The notes below the pieces were generated by a model. The model saw nothing but the letters and a program-made list of their open reading frames with translations, searched no databases and was not told the DNA's origin. Position numbers and translations under genes: made by a program. Shown here piece by piece: positions 27,561-37,058 of a DNA stretch of 64,000 nucleotides. Within the stretch, counting starts at the first letter, position 1. The number at the start of each line of letters is the position of its first letter. This DNA is from Deltaproteobacteria bacterium (GTDB lineage Bacteria; Desulfobacterota; Desulfobacteria; Desulfobacterales; SpSt-501), in NCBI GenBank assembly GCA_016219005.1, contig JACRCN010000087.1, positions 33,488-97,487 of the forward strand. The letters are read 5' to 3'.

Positions 27561-28307
27561 TTAAATCCCGAAATAGGCTGAACGCACATCCGGGTTGTTC
27601 ATCAGCTCTTCCCGTGTGCCCTCCAGAACGGCTGAGCCGTTTTCCAGAATGAAGGCGTAGTTTATGATAGGAATGACCGGCCGCGCGTACTGTTCGGTAA
27701 TGATGATGGAGATTTTTCGCTCATCCCGGATTTCCCGCGTGGCATGCATCAGCATGGCCTGCATCAATGGGCTAAGGCCCAGCAAAGGCTCATCAAGGAG
27801 AAGTATTTTCGGCTGCGCCATAAGCGCCCGGCCAATGGCCAGCATCTGCTGCTCGCCGCCGCTCAAAAAGCCGCCCAGCCGGCTTTTGAGCTTTGTGAGG
27901 GCTGGAAAAACCTTGAATACATATTCCAGGGTTTCCTGCGCCTGGGCGGCCGTTGCCAGGTAACCCCCAATTTTCAGGTTTTCCAGGACGCTGCATTCCT
28001 TGAAGATACGGCGGCGCTCCGGACAAAGGACTATTCCAAGCCGTGCCCGGCGGCTGGATTTCGAGGCCATGATCTCCTGGTCCCGGTATCGGATGCTGCC
28101 GGTGAGGGTGATGCGCTCCCCTCCGGCCATTTCTTCCTTTTTGCGGATATCGAGCATGATGCCGGACAGCGCATACATAAGCGTGGACTTGCCGGCGCTG
28201 TTAGCACCAAACACCCCGACAATCTGGTTTTCACCGCATCGGATGCTCACATTGTTGAGGGCCAGCATGTTTTCGTAAAACACCATGAGACCGGTCGCCT
28301 CAAGCAT
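27561..28307 (-). CDS. livF: Branched-chain amino acid-type ABC transporter ATPase (LivF-like)
   Basis: GANSAGKSTLM Walker A, LSGGEQQMLAIGRALM signature, LLLDEPLLGLSP Walker B. Confidence 0.9.
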   Translation of the reverse strand: MLEATGLMVFYENMLALNNVSIRCGENQIVGVFGANSAGKSTLMYALSGIMLDIRKKEEMAGGERITLTGSIRYRDQEIMASKSSRRARLGIVLCPERRRIFKECSVLENLKIGGYLATAAQAQETLEYVFKVFPALTKLKSRLGGFLSGGEQQMLAIGRALMAQPKILLLDEPLLGLSPLMQAMLMHATREIRDERKISIIITEQYARPVIPIINYAFILENGSAVLEGTREELMNNPDVRSAYFGI

Positions 28308-29088
28308 GGCGCATCACCTCCTCGACCTTCTCCGAGCCGAAATAGGCTTCTCGGACCCGAGGGTCGGCCATCACCTCCGCGGCGGATCCCTCGACCAGTT
28401 TCTCACCAAAATTCAGCACCAGAACCCGGTCGGCAACCTTGAAAAGCTCCCGAAGGCGGTGTTCAATCATGATCAACGTGATGCCGCTCATCTGGAGCCG
28501 TTCGATCAAGGGCACCATGCTTGCGATTTCGCTCATGCTCAAGCCGGAGAAAACCTCATCGCAGATGATCAGCTCGGGTTTGAGCGCCAGGCAGCGGGCC
28601 AACTCCAGTCGCTTGAGATAGCCGGTCGGAAGGGTCGACGTCACCTTGAAGGGCACGTAGGAGTCCCGCTCGAAACCGATTTCCTCCAGGATATCGATGC
28701 CGACGGTGTTCCGGTCGCCGCGCCGGCCGCCGCCGCGCCAGCCGCCGGTGCGCCTGGCCCGGGGGGAAAAGAGCGGGATCACCAGATTCTTGTAGGCGGG
28801 CAAGCTGAAATAGGGGCGCATGATCTGGAAAGTCCGCGTCAGTCCCATATCGGCAATTTTGTGGGGAGGTTTTCCGGTGATGTTCTTGCCCCGGAACAGG
28901 ATGCGGCCGGAAGAAGGCTTAACAAAACCAGTGATGCAGTTGACGGTGGTTGTTTTTCCGGACCCGTTTGGACCGATGATGCCCAGAATTTCCCCCTCGC
29001 CGACCTCAAAACTTACCCGGTTGAGCGCGATGATGCCGCCGAAGGTTTTGGTTATCTCCTGGATTTGCAGGATCGGCCCCTCCTTCAT
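28300..29088 (-). CDS. livG: Branched-chain amino acid-type ABC transporter ATPase (LivG-like)
   Basis: GPNGSGKTTTVNCITGF Walker A; LivG-like body; start at MKEGPILQ, overlapping livM by 4 nt. The signature region reads LPTGYLKRLELARCLA. Confidence 0.88.
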   Translation of the reverse strand: MKEGPILQIQEITKTFGGIIALNRVSFEVGEGEILGIIGPNGSGKTTTVNCITGFVKPSSGRILFRGKNITGKPPHKIADMGLTRTFQIMRPYFSLPAYKNLVIPLFSPRARRTGGWRGGGRRGDRNTVGIDILEEIGFERDSYVPFKVTSTLPTGYLKRLELARCLALKPELIICDEVFSGLSMSEIASMVPLIERLQMSGITLIMIEHRLRELFKVADRVLVLNFGEKLVEGSAAEVMADPRVREAYFGSEKVEEVMRHA

Positions 29089-30023
29089 ATCTTTTTCCAC
29101 CTTTCGATCTGGTGATATTTCCGTTGGCCATACACCATCAGCCCCTCGCTGCGAAAGACAACGAAGGCCAGCAGGATGAGGGAATAAAAGACGATTCGAA
29201 GCGTGCCGAAATCCCGTAGCAACTCCGACACGGGGACCAGAATGAGGCAGCCGATCACCGGGCCCACCAGGGTCCCGCTGCCGCCGATGACGGTCGCGGC
29301 AATGGGCAGCACTGAAAAGTCGAGGGCAAATGTGGAGATCCCTGCCCACATGTAAATGTGCACCAGGCTGGCTCCGGCAAAACAACCGATGGCCGAAGCG
29401 ATGAACACGGCGAGCGCCTTGTAGGAGGTGATGTTCATTCCAGAGGCCCGCACCGCCTGATCGTTGTCCTTCACGGCGCGCAGCACCAACCCGAGGTCGG
29501 TATTGACCAGTCTGCGCATGCCGAAAAGGAACAGCAACAGCATGCCAATGATGAAATATTGCTCCATCCAGGCGCTCGGTAAGCTATCGATGCCCATGAT
29601 CCCGTCGGTTCCGCCCAGGATATCAAGCGCCTCAATGGCCCGGGCCATGAACAGAGGATACATCAACGTGACAATGGCAAAGTACACGCCACGCAGAGGC
29701 AGGCACGGCAACAGCAGCAGGGTGCAAACGATGCCGCCGATAAGTGTGGCGACGGCTATTGAAAGCAGAGCGGCAAAGCCAAATACGCTGTTTAGGACGG
29801 CCGACAAGTACCCGCCGACCCCCACAAAGAAAGCTCCGCCGAGTGAGACCAAGCCCACCTGGTGCGCCAAGAAGTCGAAACTCAGCGCCAGAAGGGCGTA
29901 TATGCATACGATCGAAATCACCCGCTGCCAGTACATGTCCGGAATCATCAGTGGCGCAACCAGCAGGCCAACGATGATGACGAACCGCGGCATGATCAGG
30001 TACACAAGTTCTCTCCAGGACAT
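29085..30023 (-). CDS. livM: Branched-chain amino acid-type ABC permease (LivM-like)
   Basis: Multi-TM LivM-like protein (FDFLAHQVGLVSLGGAFFVGVGGYLSAVL; LRAVKDNDQAVRASGMN). Start uncertain. Confidence 0.88.
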   Translation of the reverse strand: MSWRELVYLIMPRFVIIVGLLVAPLMIPDMYWQRVISIVCIYALLALSFDFLAHQVGLVSLGGAFFVGVGGYLSAVLNSVFGFAALLSIAVATLIGGIVCTLLLLPCLPLRGVYFAIVTLMYPLFMARAIEALDILGGTDGIMGIDSLPSAWMEQYFIIGMLLLFLFGMRRLVNTDLGLVLRAVKDNDQAVRASGMNITSYKALAVFIASAIGCFAGASLVHIYMWAGISTFALDFSVLPIAATVIGGSGTLVGPVIGCLILVPVSELLRDFGTLRIVFYSLILLAFVVFRSEGLMVYGQRKYHQIERWKKI

Positions 30024-30100
30024 CAACGCGTAAATCCCTTCCGTCCTGACTTTGATGCCCCGATCGATCCTTTCTTTGCGACGCTGGTGCGTTCCCGTGG

Positions 30101-30967
30101 TCAAACGCGCTCCTCCAGTTCCTTCTGCTGGCCGAAAATGCCGGACGGCTTGAAGATGAGTGTCAGAATGATGGCCAGCAGGGCAACGACCATCTGATAA
30201 TGCGACCCCAGATAGACGGCTGTCAGTATCTGTGCAAAACCGATGATAAAAGCAGCCAGAACCGCGCCGGCCCAACTGCCAAGCCCGCCGACGATGCAGA
30301 CGGCGATGGCCAAAATCAGCACATTGTAGCCGGATTCCACCACAATGTTCCCCAGCGGCAGAAGCAACATGGCGCTGAGAGCCGCCAGCGAAGACCCGAG
30401 ACCCATGGCCACAACCGCCATGACATCCGAATCAATCCCCAGCATGAGCGCCGCCCGCTCGTCCTGAGCCATACCCCTCAAAGCCAGGCCGATGCGGGTT
30501 TTGTGTGTAAACAGCCACAAGAAAGCCACCAGAGCCGCCCCGACGCCTACCGTCAGAAGCCGTTGGTAGTCGACCGAGATTCCGCCGATGGCCGCACTGC
30601 CCTCGATGAACGGCGGCAGGGTGTAAGTCATGCCTTTGAATCCGCCCCATCTCAGTCCCTCAAGAATGGCCAGTGCAATTGCATAGGTGGCGATGATTTC
30701 CGAAATCTCCATGCCCCTGATACGTATCAGAAAAAACTGGTAGATGACGGAACCGACAATGGCCGTGACGGCAATGGCCAAAAGGATGCTGAGCAGGTAG
30801 TTGATCCCCAGTATGTTCAGGGCGCTCCAGGCAACGAACCCGCTGAGCACGTACAGTGCGCCGTGGGCAAAATTGGGCAGGCGGCTGATGCCGTACACCA
30901 AGGCGAAACCCAGTGCATAAAGGGCCAGCGCCACACTGTTGATCGTACCGTAGATGATTATATCCAT
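30101..30967 (-). CDS. livH: Branched-chain amino acid-type ABC permease (LivH-like)
   Basis: INSVALALYALGFALVYGISRLPNFAHGALYVLSGF; LALRGMAQDERAALMLGID. Confidence 0.9.
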   Translation of the reverse strand: MDIIIYGTINSVALALYALGFALVYGISRLPNFAHGALYVLSGFVAWSALNILGINYLLSILLAIAVTAIVGSVIYQFFLIRIRGMEISEIIATYAIALAILEGLRWGGFKGMTYTLPPFIEGSAAIGGISVDYQRLLTVGVGAALVAFLWLFTHKTRIGLALRGMAQDERAALMLGIDSDVMAVVAMGLGSSLAALSAMLLLPLGNIVVESGYNVLILAIAVCIVGGLGSWAGAVLAAFIIGFAQILTAVYLGSHYQMVVALLAIILTLIFKPSGIFGQQKELEERV

Positions 30968-31069
30968 TCCGGTTAATCCGTTCAGCGATTGACGCTGATC
31001 CCGGGACCAGCGGGTGGGAAGTTTTTCTCCTGAGTTCGCGATCGCGGAGGCCGGGTGTGGCCCCTGCGT

Positions 31070-32341
31070 TTATTTTTTCATCCAGGGCGGCAGCAGAATT
31101 TCTCCCATGGCAATACTCTTGGGGTATACCACGATCCGTTTGCCGTCCTGCCATTGCAGGATGCTGCCGACAGCACCCTCTTTGGGATCGGTTGAAGGAA
31201 TGATCTGGTGGCTCTTGGGATCGAACCTGACTCTGCCGTATACTCCCACGATATCGGTTTTTTCTAGGGCATCCACAATCTTGCTGGAGTCGAGACTTCC
31301 GGCGCGCAGGATGGCGTCCTTCAAAACATAAACGGCCATATAGCTGCTGGATGTTCCCAGGCCTTCCGGTTCGACCCCCCACCGCTTGGTGTAGGCGTTG
31401 TAGAACTTCATCGTCCATGGAGTGGCGTTGGAAGGGGCATTGCCGGCATTGACCACGTTGCAGAGAGTGAATTCACCCTTGCCGTTGGTTGCTTTCCAGA
31501 AGCCGGGCTGCTCGGCGGCAGCAAGGGTGGAGCCAAAAGGAAGCGCTGGTATTTTCATGTCGTGCCACTGCTTGAGAAGTATGGCGCTTTCGGGCATGTC
31601 CATCCAGATGTTGATTATTTCCGCTTTTGTATCTTTGGCCTTCAGCAGCCCCATTGAAAAATCGGTTGCGCCGGTGGGGTAAATTTCCAGGCCGGTAACA
31701 TTCCATCCCTTTTTGGTAGCGATATCTTTGACGAGTTCGGCCGCGCCGCGGGCGTGGCTGACGTCCTGGGCGACAATGAATAGATTCTTAAACCCGTGCT
31801 TTTCTTTCAGTTCGGTAAAATTGGCGAAAATTTCACCGACCAGGTTCTTGGCTTCACCGTGGATACGGAAGCAGTACTTGAATTTGTCATACTGTTCGGC
31901 CACCAGGTCGGTGTATTTCGGGGTCAGCGCTCCGGTGGTCAGGATGGATACTTTTTTATATTTTGAAAGCAGCGGCATGGCCGCCAGAGCCGCTTCGGAG
32001 CGGACCGGCCCGCCAATAATGAAATCCGCTTTTTTATCCAGGATCAGCTTTTCCATGGCAAGCAGCGCTTCGCTCACCGGCACCCCGGGCTCGAGATCCC
32101 GGGTGTCGATGACTTCTATTTTGAACGGCCGCTTTTCTCCGCCGATCGCCACACCGCCATCGGCATTGATTTCTTCAACCGCGAGGGTAATGCCTCGCTC
32201 GGCGTCCCAGCCGTATAGGAAGGCCATCGAAAGCGGGCATCCAATGACGATCGGTTTTGCGGCTCGAGCGGCTGGTACAAACAGGAGCGACAATCCAATC
32301 AAGAAGAGAAATGTTGAGATCGCACGATGCCGGAGACTCAT
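31070..32341 (-). CDS. ABC transporter substrate-binding protein (LivK/peripla_BP_6 type)
   Basis: Signal peptide, PIVIGCPLSMAFLYGWDAERGITLAVEEINADGGVAIGG. Confidence 0.92.
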   Translation of the reverse strand: MSLRHRAISTFLFLIGLSLLFVPAARAAKPIVIGCPLSMAFLYGWDAERGITLAVEEINADGGVAIGGEKRPFKIEVIDTRDLEPGVPVSEALLAMEKLILDKKADFIIGGPVRSEAALAAMPLLSKYKKVSILTTGALTPKYTDLVAEQYDKFKYCFRIHGEAKNLVGEIFANFTELKEKHGFKNLFIVAQDVSHARGAAELVKDIATKKGWNVTGLEIYPTGATDFSMGLLKAKDTKAEIINIWMDMPESAILLKQWHDMKIPALPFGSTLAAAEQPGFWKATNGKGEFTLCNVVNAGNAPSNATPWTMKFYNAYTKRWGVEPEGLGTSSSYMAVYVLKDAILRAGSLDSSKIVDALEKTDIVGVYGRVRFDPKSHQIIPSTDPKEGAVGSILQWQDGKRIVVYPKSIAMGEILLPPWMKK

Positions 32342-32615
32342 ACTGCACCTCCTTTTCCATTGGAACAACTGGGGTTGGCTATCCGGACATGCACCCGTTC
32401 TCACCGGATTTAAATGCAAAATGGCGGTTATTGGAACAAGAAATTCAATCGAGTTTTTTTGTGGTGTTTTCAGCAATTGCATCGCATGGAACAAAATGAA
32501 TGGTGTTTTTTATTATTATATGTTTTCAGATATGTCAATCGGATTGCTGCGGGCCCAGCGTTCTGATAAACAGGTTATGCTGTTTTTTGAACCCACGTTA
32601 CAGCGGAGGAGCGTG

Positions 32616-33038
32616 ATGGATCAGAAGGTCAGGGAAGCGATCGTGAACGCCGCGCACCAGGAGCCATTTGCAAGACTCCTCGGCATCGAACTGCTCGAGT
32701 TGGAGGCCGGCTATTCCCGGGTGGGCATGGTCTACGACCCCTCGCGCCAGGACAACATCTATGCCCGGGCGCACGGCGGGGTCCTGTTCGGGTTGATCGA
32801 CGAAGCGTTTGAGACCGCGGGGCAGACGGACGGTTCGGTGGCGGTCGCGCTGAATGTCAACGTGACGTATATCGCCAGCCCCGAGCCCGGTGACCGCCTG
32901 CACGCCGAAGCCCGGCGCGTTGCCCAGACCAAAAGGACCGCGAACTACGACATCAAAGTCACCGACTCAGGCGGCCGCCTCATCGCCGTCTGTCAAGCGC
33001 TTGCCTACCGCACGGGCAAACCGATCCCTTTTCTTTGA
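32616..33038 (+). CDS. PaaI-like hotdog-fold thioesterase
   Basis: ARAHGGVLFGLIDEAFETA, NVNVTYIASPEPGDRLHAEARRVAQTKRT; GGAGGAG RBS. The longer ORF upstream is antisense to livK. Confidence 0.88.
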   Translation: MDQKVREAIVNAAHQEPFARLLGIELLELEAGYSRVGMVYDPSRQDNIYARAHGGVLFGLIDEAFETAGQTDGSVAVALNVNVTYIASPEPGDRLHAEARRVAQTKRTANYDIKVTDSGGRLIAVCQALAYRTGKPIPFL

Positions 33039-33119
33039 GCGCATCCATCCGGATGCGCTCAAAGACACTCCGAAATCCGGATATCGAAACCCGAAACAAA
33101 CCCGGATCCGGCAAAACCG

Positions 33120-33677
33120 TCATATGCCCTTGTCCAGGATCCTGGGATCGTGCTTGAGCCGTTCCTGGATGCCCTTGCCGATCTGGTAGGTGCGGCTGAA
33201 TTCCGACCAGAATTCCTGGTCCTTCGCCTTCCAATCCGGGCCGAAGCGCTTATCGAAATAGTCGCCCAGCTTCTCGAACAAAAGCTTCCAGGGAGGCTCA
33301 TCCCGCTCGAAGCATCCCAGCAGATTGTTCAACAGCACATCCAACTCGGCCAACGTCTCTTTGGGCAGATAGGAGATGGCGCCCTTGCGAATGGAGTCCA
33401 TGAGCGTTTCGGGGCTGATGGCATGCGCGGTCAGCATGACGGTCGGGATGCCCCGGGCGACGGCCTCCTCGAGGAGCTGCAATCCATTGACACCCATAAT
33501 GTCCAGGATGGCGAGGTCGTAGCGCTTCTCCTTTATTTTCCGGGAAGCGGTCGCATAATCGCGTGCCCCATCGACGCGGGCATCTTCCAGAATCTCTGCG
33601 ATCGTATCGAGGATGTCCTCCTCGTCGTCGACGGCCAGGATGTGCTTGCCCTTGATGTAGGATAGTGGAACTGTCAT
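33120..33677 (-). CDS. Response regulator receiver protein, paralog of 25255-25776
   Basis: ILAVDDEEDILDTI, AILDIMGVNGLQLL, MLTAHA, PKET; tail LFEKLGDYFDKRFGPDWKAKDQEFWSEF. Confidence 0.88.
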   Translation of the reverse strand: MTVPLSYIKGKHILAVDDEEDILDTIAEILEDARVDGARDYATASRKIKEKRYDLAILDIMGVNGLQLLEEAVARGIPTVMLTAHAISPETLMDSIRKGAISYLPKETLAELDVLLNNLLGCFERDEPPWKLLFEKLGDYFDKRFGPDWKAKDQEFWSEFSRTYQIGKGIQERLKHDPRILDKGI

Positions 33678-33745
33678 CGGTAACCTCCTGGTTTTGGGTC
33701 AGCTTGTATCGGCTGCTGTCCTCTGATCGGTCCCGTGCGTGCCGG

Positions 33746-34549
33746 TTAGGCCGCTTTCAACTGCAGGGGCAACGTCAGGCAGAACGTCGCACCCGCCCCC
33801 TTGCGGCTGGTGACGTGGATATCCCCCCCCAAAGATCGGGCCAGAATGAGAGCCCCGGCAAGCCCCAGCCCGTGTCCTTTGCGCTCGACGAACGCACACT
33901 CCGCAATCTGGGTGTAGCGTCTGAAGATGAGGTCGTGATGGTCCGGCGCGATCCCCGGGCCGTCGTCTTTGACCGCCAGCACGAACCGGTCGGCCTCAAC
34001 AGCCATCTGCACGTCCATGCGCTGTTTGCGATGATGCAGCGCGTTCTTGAACAGATTGCCGGCGATCTGGCGGAATTTGGTTTCATCCTGGAACATCTCC
34101 GCGGCCGCCGCGGCGGCGGGGGTGTCAACGAAGATGCCGTGGCTGATCAGCAGCTTGGTGAGTTCATCTTCGATCTGGTACTTGCCGATCGCCTCCGATG
34201 CCGGCCCGGTCATCGTCTCCAGAGCATCCTTGAGCGCCTGACGCACGGACGTTAGCGGAGAGAAGCGGGAGCAGGCCAGACACCCGGCCTCCGACCGGCC
34301 GATCTCCAGCAAGTCGTGCAGGAGCCCCCGGGCTTTGCGCGTGTTGCGCAGGCTGCGCATCAGCGTGTTGGCCTGCTTGGTGCTCAGCGGCCCGTATTGA
34401 TCCTGCTTCTCCAGCACCGTGCGCAGCCCGGTTTCGATGATCGCGATGGGGTCCTTGAGCTCGTGAATAAGGAACTCGATGCTGATTTCATGGAAAAACC
34501 GGGCCGGCGACACGCCCGTTCCCGGCGTTGTGTCTTTTTCACGCACCAT
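33746..34549 (-). CDS. Sensor histidine kinase (cytosolic)
   Basis: FLIHELKDPIAIIETG H-box, NLFKNALHH, KDDGPGIAP, GHGLGLAGALI. Confidence 0.88.
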   Translation of the reverse strand: MVREKDTTPGTGVSPARFFHEISIEFLIHELKDPIAIIETGLRTVLEKQDQYGPLSTKQANTLMRSLRNTRKARGLLHDLLEIGRSEAGCLACSRFSPLTSVRQALKDALETMTGPASEAIGKYQIEDELTKLLISHGIFVDTPAAAAAAEMFQDETKFRQIAGNLFKNALHHRKQRMDVQMAVEADRFVLAVKDDGPGIAPDHHDLIFRRYTQIAECAFVERKGHGLGLAGALILARSLGGDIHVTSRKGAGATFCLTLPLQLKAA

Positions 34550-34584
34550 GCCGATACGGCCTCCGCCATTCTTTGGTGAACCTG

Positions 34585-36618
34585 TTATGCAGCTTCCTTC
34601 ACCCCGGCCGTCGCCGGCCGGAACTGCACCGTGACCGTGGTGCCGCCCGTATCACGGCATTCATCCGCGTTGCGCAACTGCCCGCATTCGCTGGCGTCCC
34701 CCGGGCACTCCTCTTTCTCGGCAGGAAGGAAGCGGCAGCGCGTGGACTCCATTCGGATCTTGAACCCGTAGCGCTCGGCAAAGATCTGCATGCGCAGGAG
34801 GTCAAAGCCTTTTCCACCCGCCTTGAAATCATAGGGACTGCGGGTGGAATACTGCAACGGCTCATACGCCGTGAAGAAATTACCTAAAATCAACTGTTGG
34901 TTTTCTGCGGTGATTCCGATTCCGGTGTCCCGAATCTCGAGTTCCGGTCCGGCCTTCCCGGCTCGAACGGTCACCCGCACCTCGCCGCCGTCCGGCGTAT
35001 TTTCAACCGCGTTGCGGAGCAATCCCACGATGACCTTGCCCAGGACCTCCGCGGGGATGACGATAGACTCGGTCTCCGCCGGGTTGAACTCCACGGCGAC
35101 CCGGCGGTGCGCAAATTCGGGGCGCAGGATATTGAGGGTCTCGTCCGCGTACCGGGCCAGGTTGATTTTCTCCGATTTTGAATCCCGCGGCCCGAAAATC
35201 CAGTCGATTCTGCGGCGCAGTCTTTCGGTGGCGCTTTCTTCTCCGAATTCGTCGGCCGCCAGCGCCTCCAGTTCATCGGCGCACTGATCCAGCAGGACCG
35301 ACAGCATGCGATGGGGGGCCTCCTCCTTCTCCTGCAGCATATCCTCGATCTTGTACTGCATGTCCAGGATGCGCTGGAGATTGCGCTGGGCGCGGTCCAG
35401 TGTCTTTCCCCAGCGACGGTCGTCGTTCAGCTTGGCGAGCGGCTTGGCCAGAAGGTTCAGGGAGGCGGAGAGCACCGAAAGCGGTGTCTTGAGTTCATGG
35501 GACAGGTGATGGATCACACGATCCTTGGCGCGGTTGAGGCGGTTCACCTCCTGGAAGGAGCGCTCGAGCGCCTCCAGGATGCTGGCGTTCTCGATGGGCA
35601 GGGCCACGAGATTGGCCAGAGTGCTCAGCAGCGCTGTGTCGGCCTCGGTGAACGGCCCGCCCTTTTTGTTCACGGCGCACAGCACGCCGATCATGCGCTT
35701 CTGAGTCACCAGGGGCACGTCCAGCATGCTGCGCGTCCGGTGCCTGGCCTTTTCATCGACCTGGGCAAAAAAGAACGGACTCTGCGAGGTATCGTTGACC
35801 ATCAACGGCTTGCCGGTTCGAACCACCTCGCCTGCCACTCCCTTGTCGGACGGGAAACGGATCTCCTTCATCCGCTGGCCGGTGTCGATGTTATCGAAAA
35901 CGGCCTCGCGGAAGAAGAACTCTTTGTTTTCATCGTCCAGAAGGATGACCATCGCGCCCTCGACGTCCAGCAGCTGCCGGACCTCCCGGGTGATGAACTC
36001 CAGCCGTACATCCAGGGTCCGAAACTGATACAAGGCCTGGGCAATCCGAAACAGGGCCTGGTTGATGCGGGCGGTGCGCTTGTCCTGGGTCACATCCCGC
36101 AGGGTGATGACCTGGCCGGCCGGTTGGTTGTCTTCATCGTAAAAAATGGCGCCGTCGATGATGATGTCGAGCAGCCGGCCGTCTTTGGTCAAACGCTTGG
36201 TCTCGAAATTGTGAATGATCTTCTCCCGGTAGAGCCGGCTCAGCCCCTCGCGGGTCTGGGATTTGTACTCTTCCGGGACAAACGGGATGATTTTACCCTG
36301 CAGTTCCTCCAGCGTCCAGCCGAAGACGCTTTCAAAAGCGGGGTTCAGATAGGAGACTGTGCTGTCCAGGTTGAAGACGAAGACCGGATCCGGCAGGAAA
36401 TTGAGGAAGGCGCGGTAGCGCCGTTCCGCCCGGCGGCTGGTCTCGGAGAGCTCCAGGGCACACTCTTGAGATTCTCTCGGCGCGCGCTGGTTCAGATGTC
36501 TGCCGGCAGCTTTCTTTGCCGGATGGGCGGCAGAGCTTACAGCCGTCGGCGGAGGCCTGGAAGACGAAACCGCTTTTTTGTTTTTTCCGTAAACCATTGC
36601 GGCGCCTTCGGGCATCAA
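34585..36618 (-). CDS. PAS-GAF sensor histidine kinase
   Basis: PAS (FLNFLPDPVFVFNLDSTVSYLNPAFESVFGWT), GAF, VIHHLSHELKTPLSVLSAS H-box, RDTGIGIT N/G box; Cys-rich insert near the C-terminus. Confidence 0.92.
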   Translation of the reverse strand: MMPEGAAMVYGKNKKAVSSSRPPPTAVSSAAHPAKKAAGRHLNQRAPRESQECALELSETSRRAERRYRAFLNFLPDPVFVFNLDSTVSYLNPAFESVFGWTLEELQGKIIPFVPEEYKSQTREGLSRLYREKIIHNFETKRLTKDGRLLDIIIDGAIFYDEDNQPAGQVITLRDVTQDKRTARINQALFRIAQALYQFRTLDVRLEFITREVRQLLDVEGAMVILLDDENKEFFFREAVFDNIDTGQRMKEIRFPSDKGVAGEVVRTGKPLMVNDTSQSPFFFAQVDEKARHRTRSMLDVPLVTQKRMIGVLCAVNKKGGPFTEADTALLSTLANLVALPIENASILEALERSFQEVNRLNRAKDRVIHHLSHELKTPLSVLSASLNLLAKPLAKLNDDRRWGKTLDRAQRNLQRILDMQYKIEDMLQEKEEAPHRMLSVLLDQCADELEALAADEFGEESATERLRRRIDWIFGPRDSKSEKINLARYADETLNILRPEFAHRRVAVEFNPAETESIVIPAEVLGKVIVGLLRNAVENTPDGGEVRVTVRAGKAGPELEIRDTGIGITAENQQLILGNFFTAYEPLQYSTRSPYDFKAGGKGFDLLRMQIFAERYGFKIRMESTRCRFLPAEKEECPGDASECGQLRNADECRDTGGTTVTVQFRPATAGVKEAA

Positions 36619-37058
36619 TGTTCGGTCTCGAGAATCCCGAAATTATCGGCATCCAGCAGCTTCATCCCGTTGGCCTGGAGCACCTCGATCGCCTTGTCGT
36701 TGTCGCCGAAGCGGAAAATCATGACCGCGTTGCCCGAAGAAAAGTGGATATGGGCATACATGAACACGACATTGACGTTGGCCTCGGTGAGAGGCTTCAG
36801 CAGCCGGGCCAGGCTGCCGGGCTTGTCCTCGATTTCAACGGCCACAACATCATTCACGAACGCGGGGATGTGAAGCTCCATGAGGACGCGCCGCGCCTTG
36901 GCTACATCCGACACCAGAAGACGCAGTTGTCCGAACGCCCCCGTATCCACCAGGTTGAGGGCTCTCAGGTTGATCCCTGCCTTGCCCAGGGCTTCGGTCA
37001 CTTCATAAAGTCGCCCCGGTGCGTTTTCGATGGACACCACAATCTGTTTTAACTTCAT
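36615..37058 (-). CDS. Tandem ACT-domain amino acid-binding protein
   Basis: VVSIENAPGRLYEVTEALGKAGINLRAL and VEIEDKPGSLARLLKPLTEANVNVVFMYA; overlaps the downstream kinase start by 4 nt. Confidence 0.9.
   Translation of the reverse strand: MKLKQIVVSIENAPGRLYEVTEALGKAGINLRALNLVDTGAFGQLRLLVSDVAKARRVLMELHIPAFVNDVVAVEIEDKPGSLARLLKPLTEANVNVVFMYAHIHFSSGNAVMIFRFGDNDKAIEVLQANGMKLLDADNFGILETEH

Noticed and set aside
31713-32615. N-terminal extension of the thioesterase ORF
   Set aside because: This part is antisense to livK and crosses the AT-rich intergenic region; the ATG at 32616 has a good RBS and the domain starts there.
33034-33063. 13 bp perfect hairpin TTTGAGCGCATCC/GGATGCGCTCAAA at the thioesterase stop
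   Set aside because: Real inverted repeat, but no clear U-tract on either strand; probably a weak convergent terminator, not listed as a separate feature.
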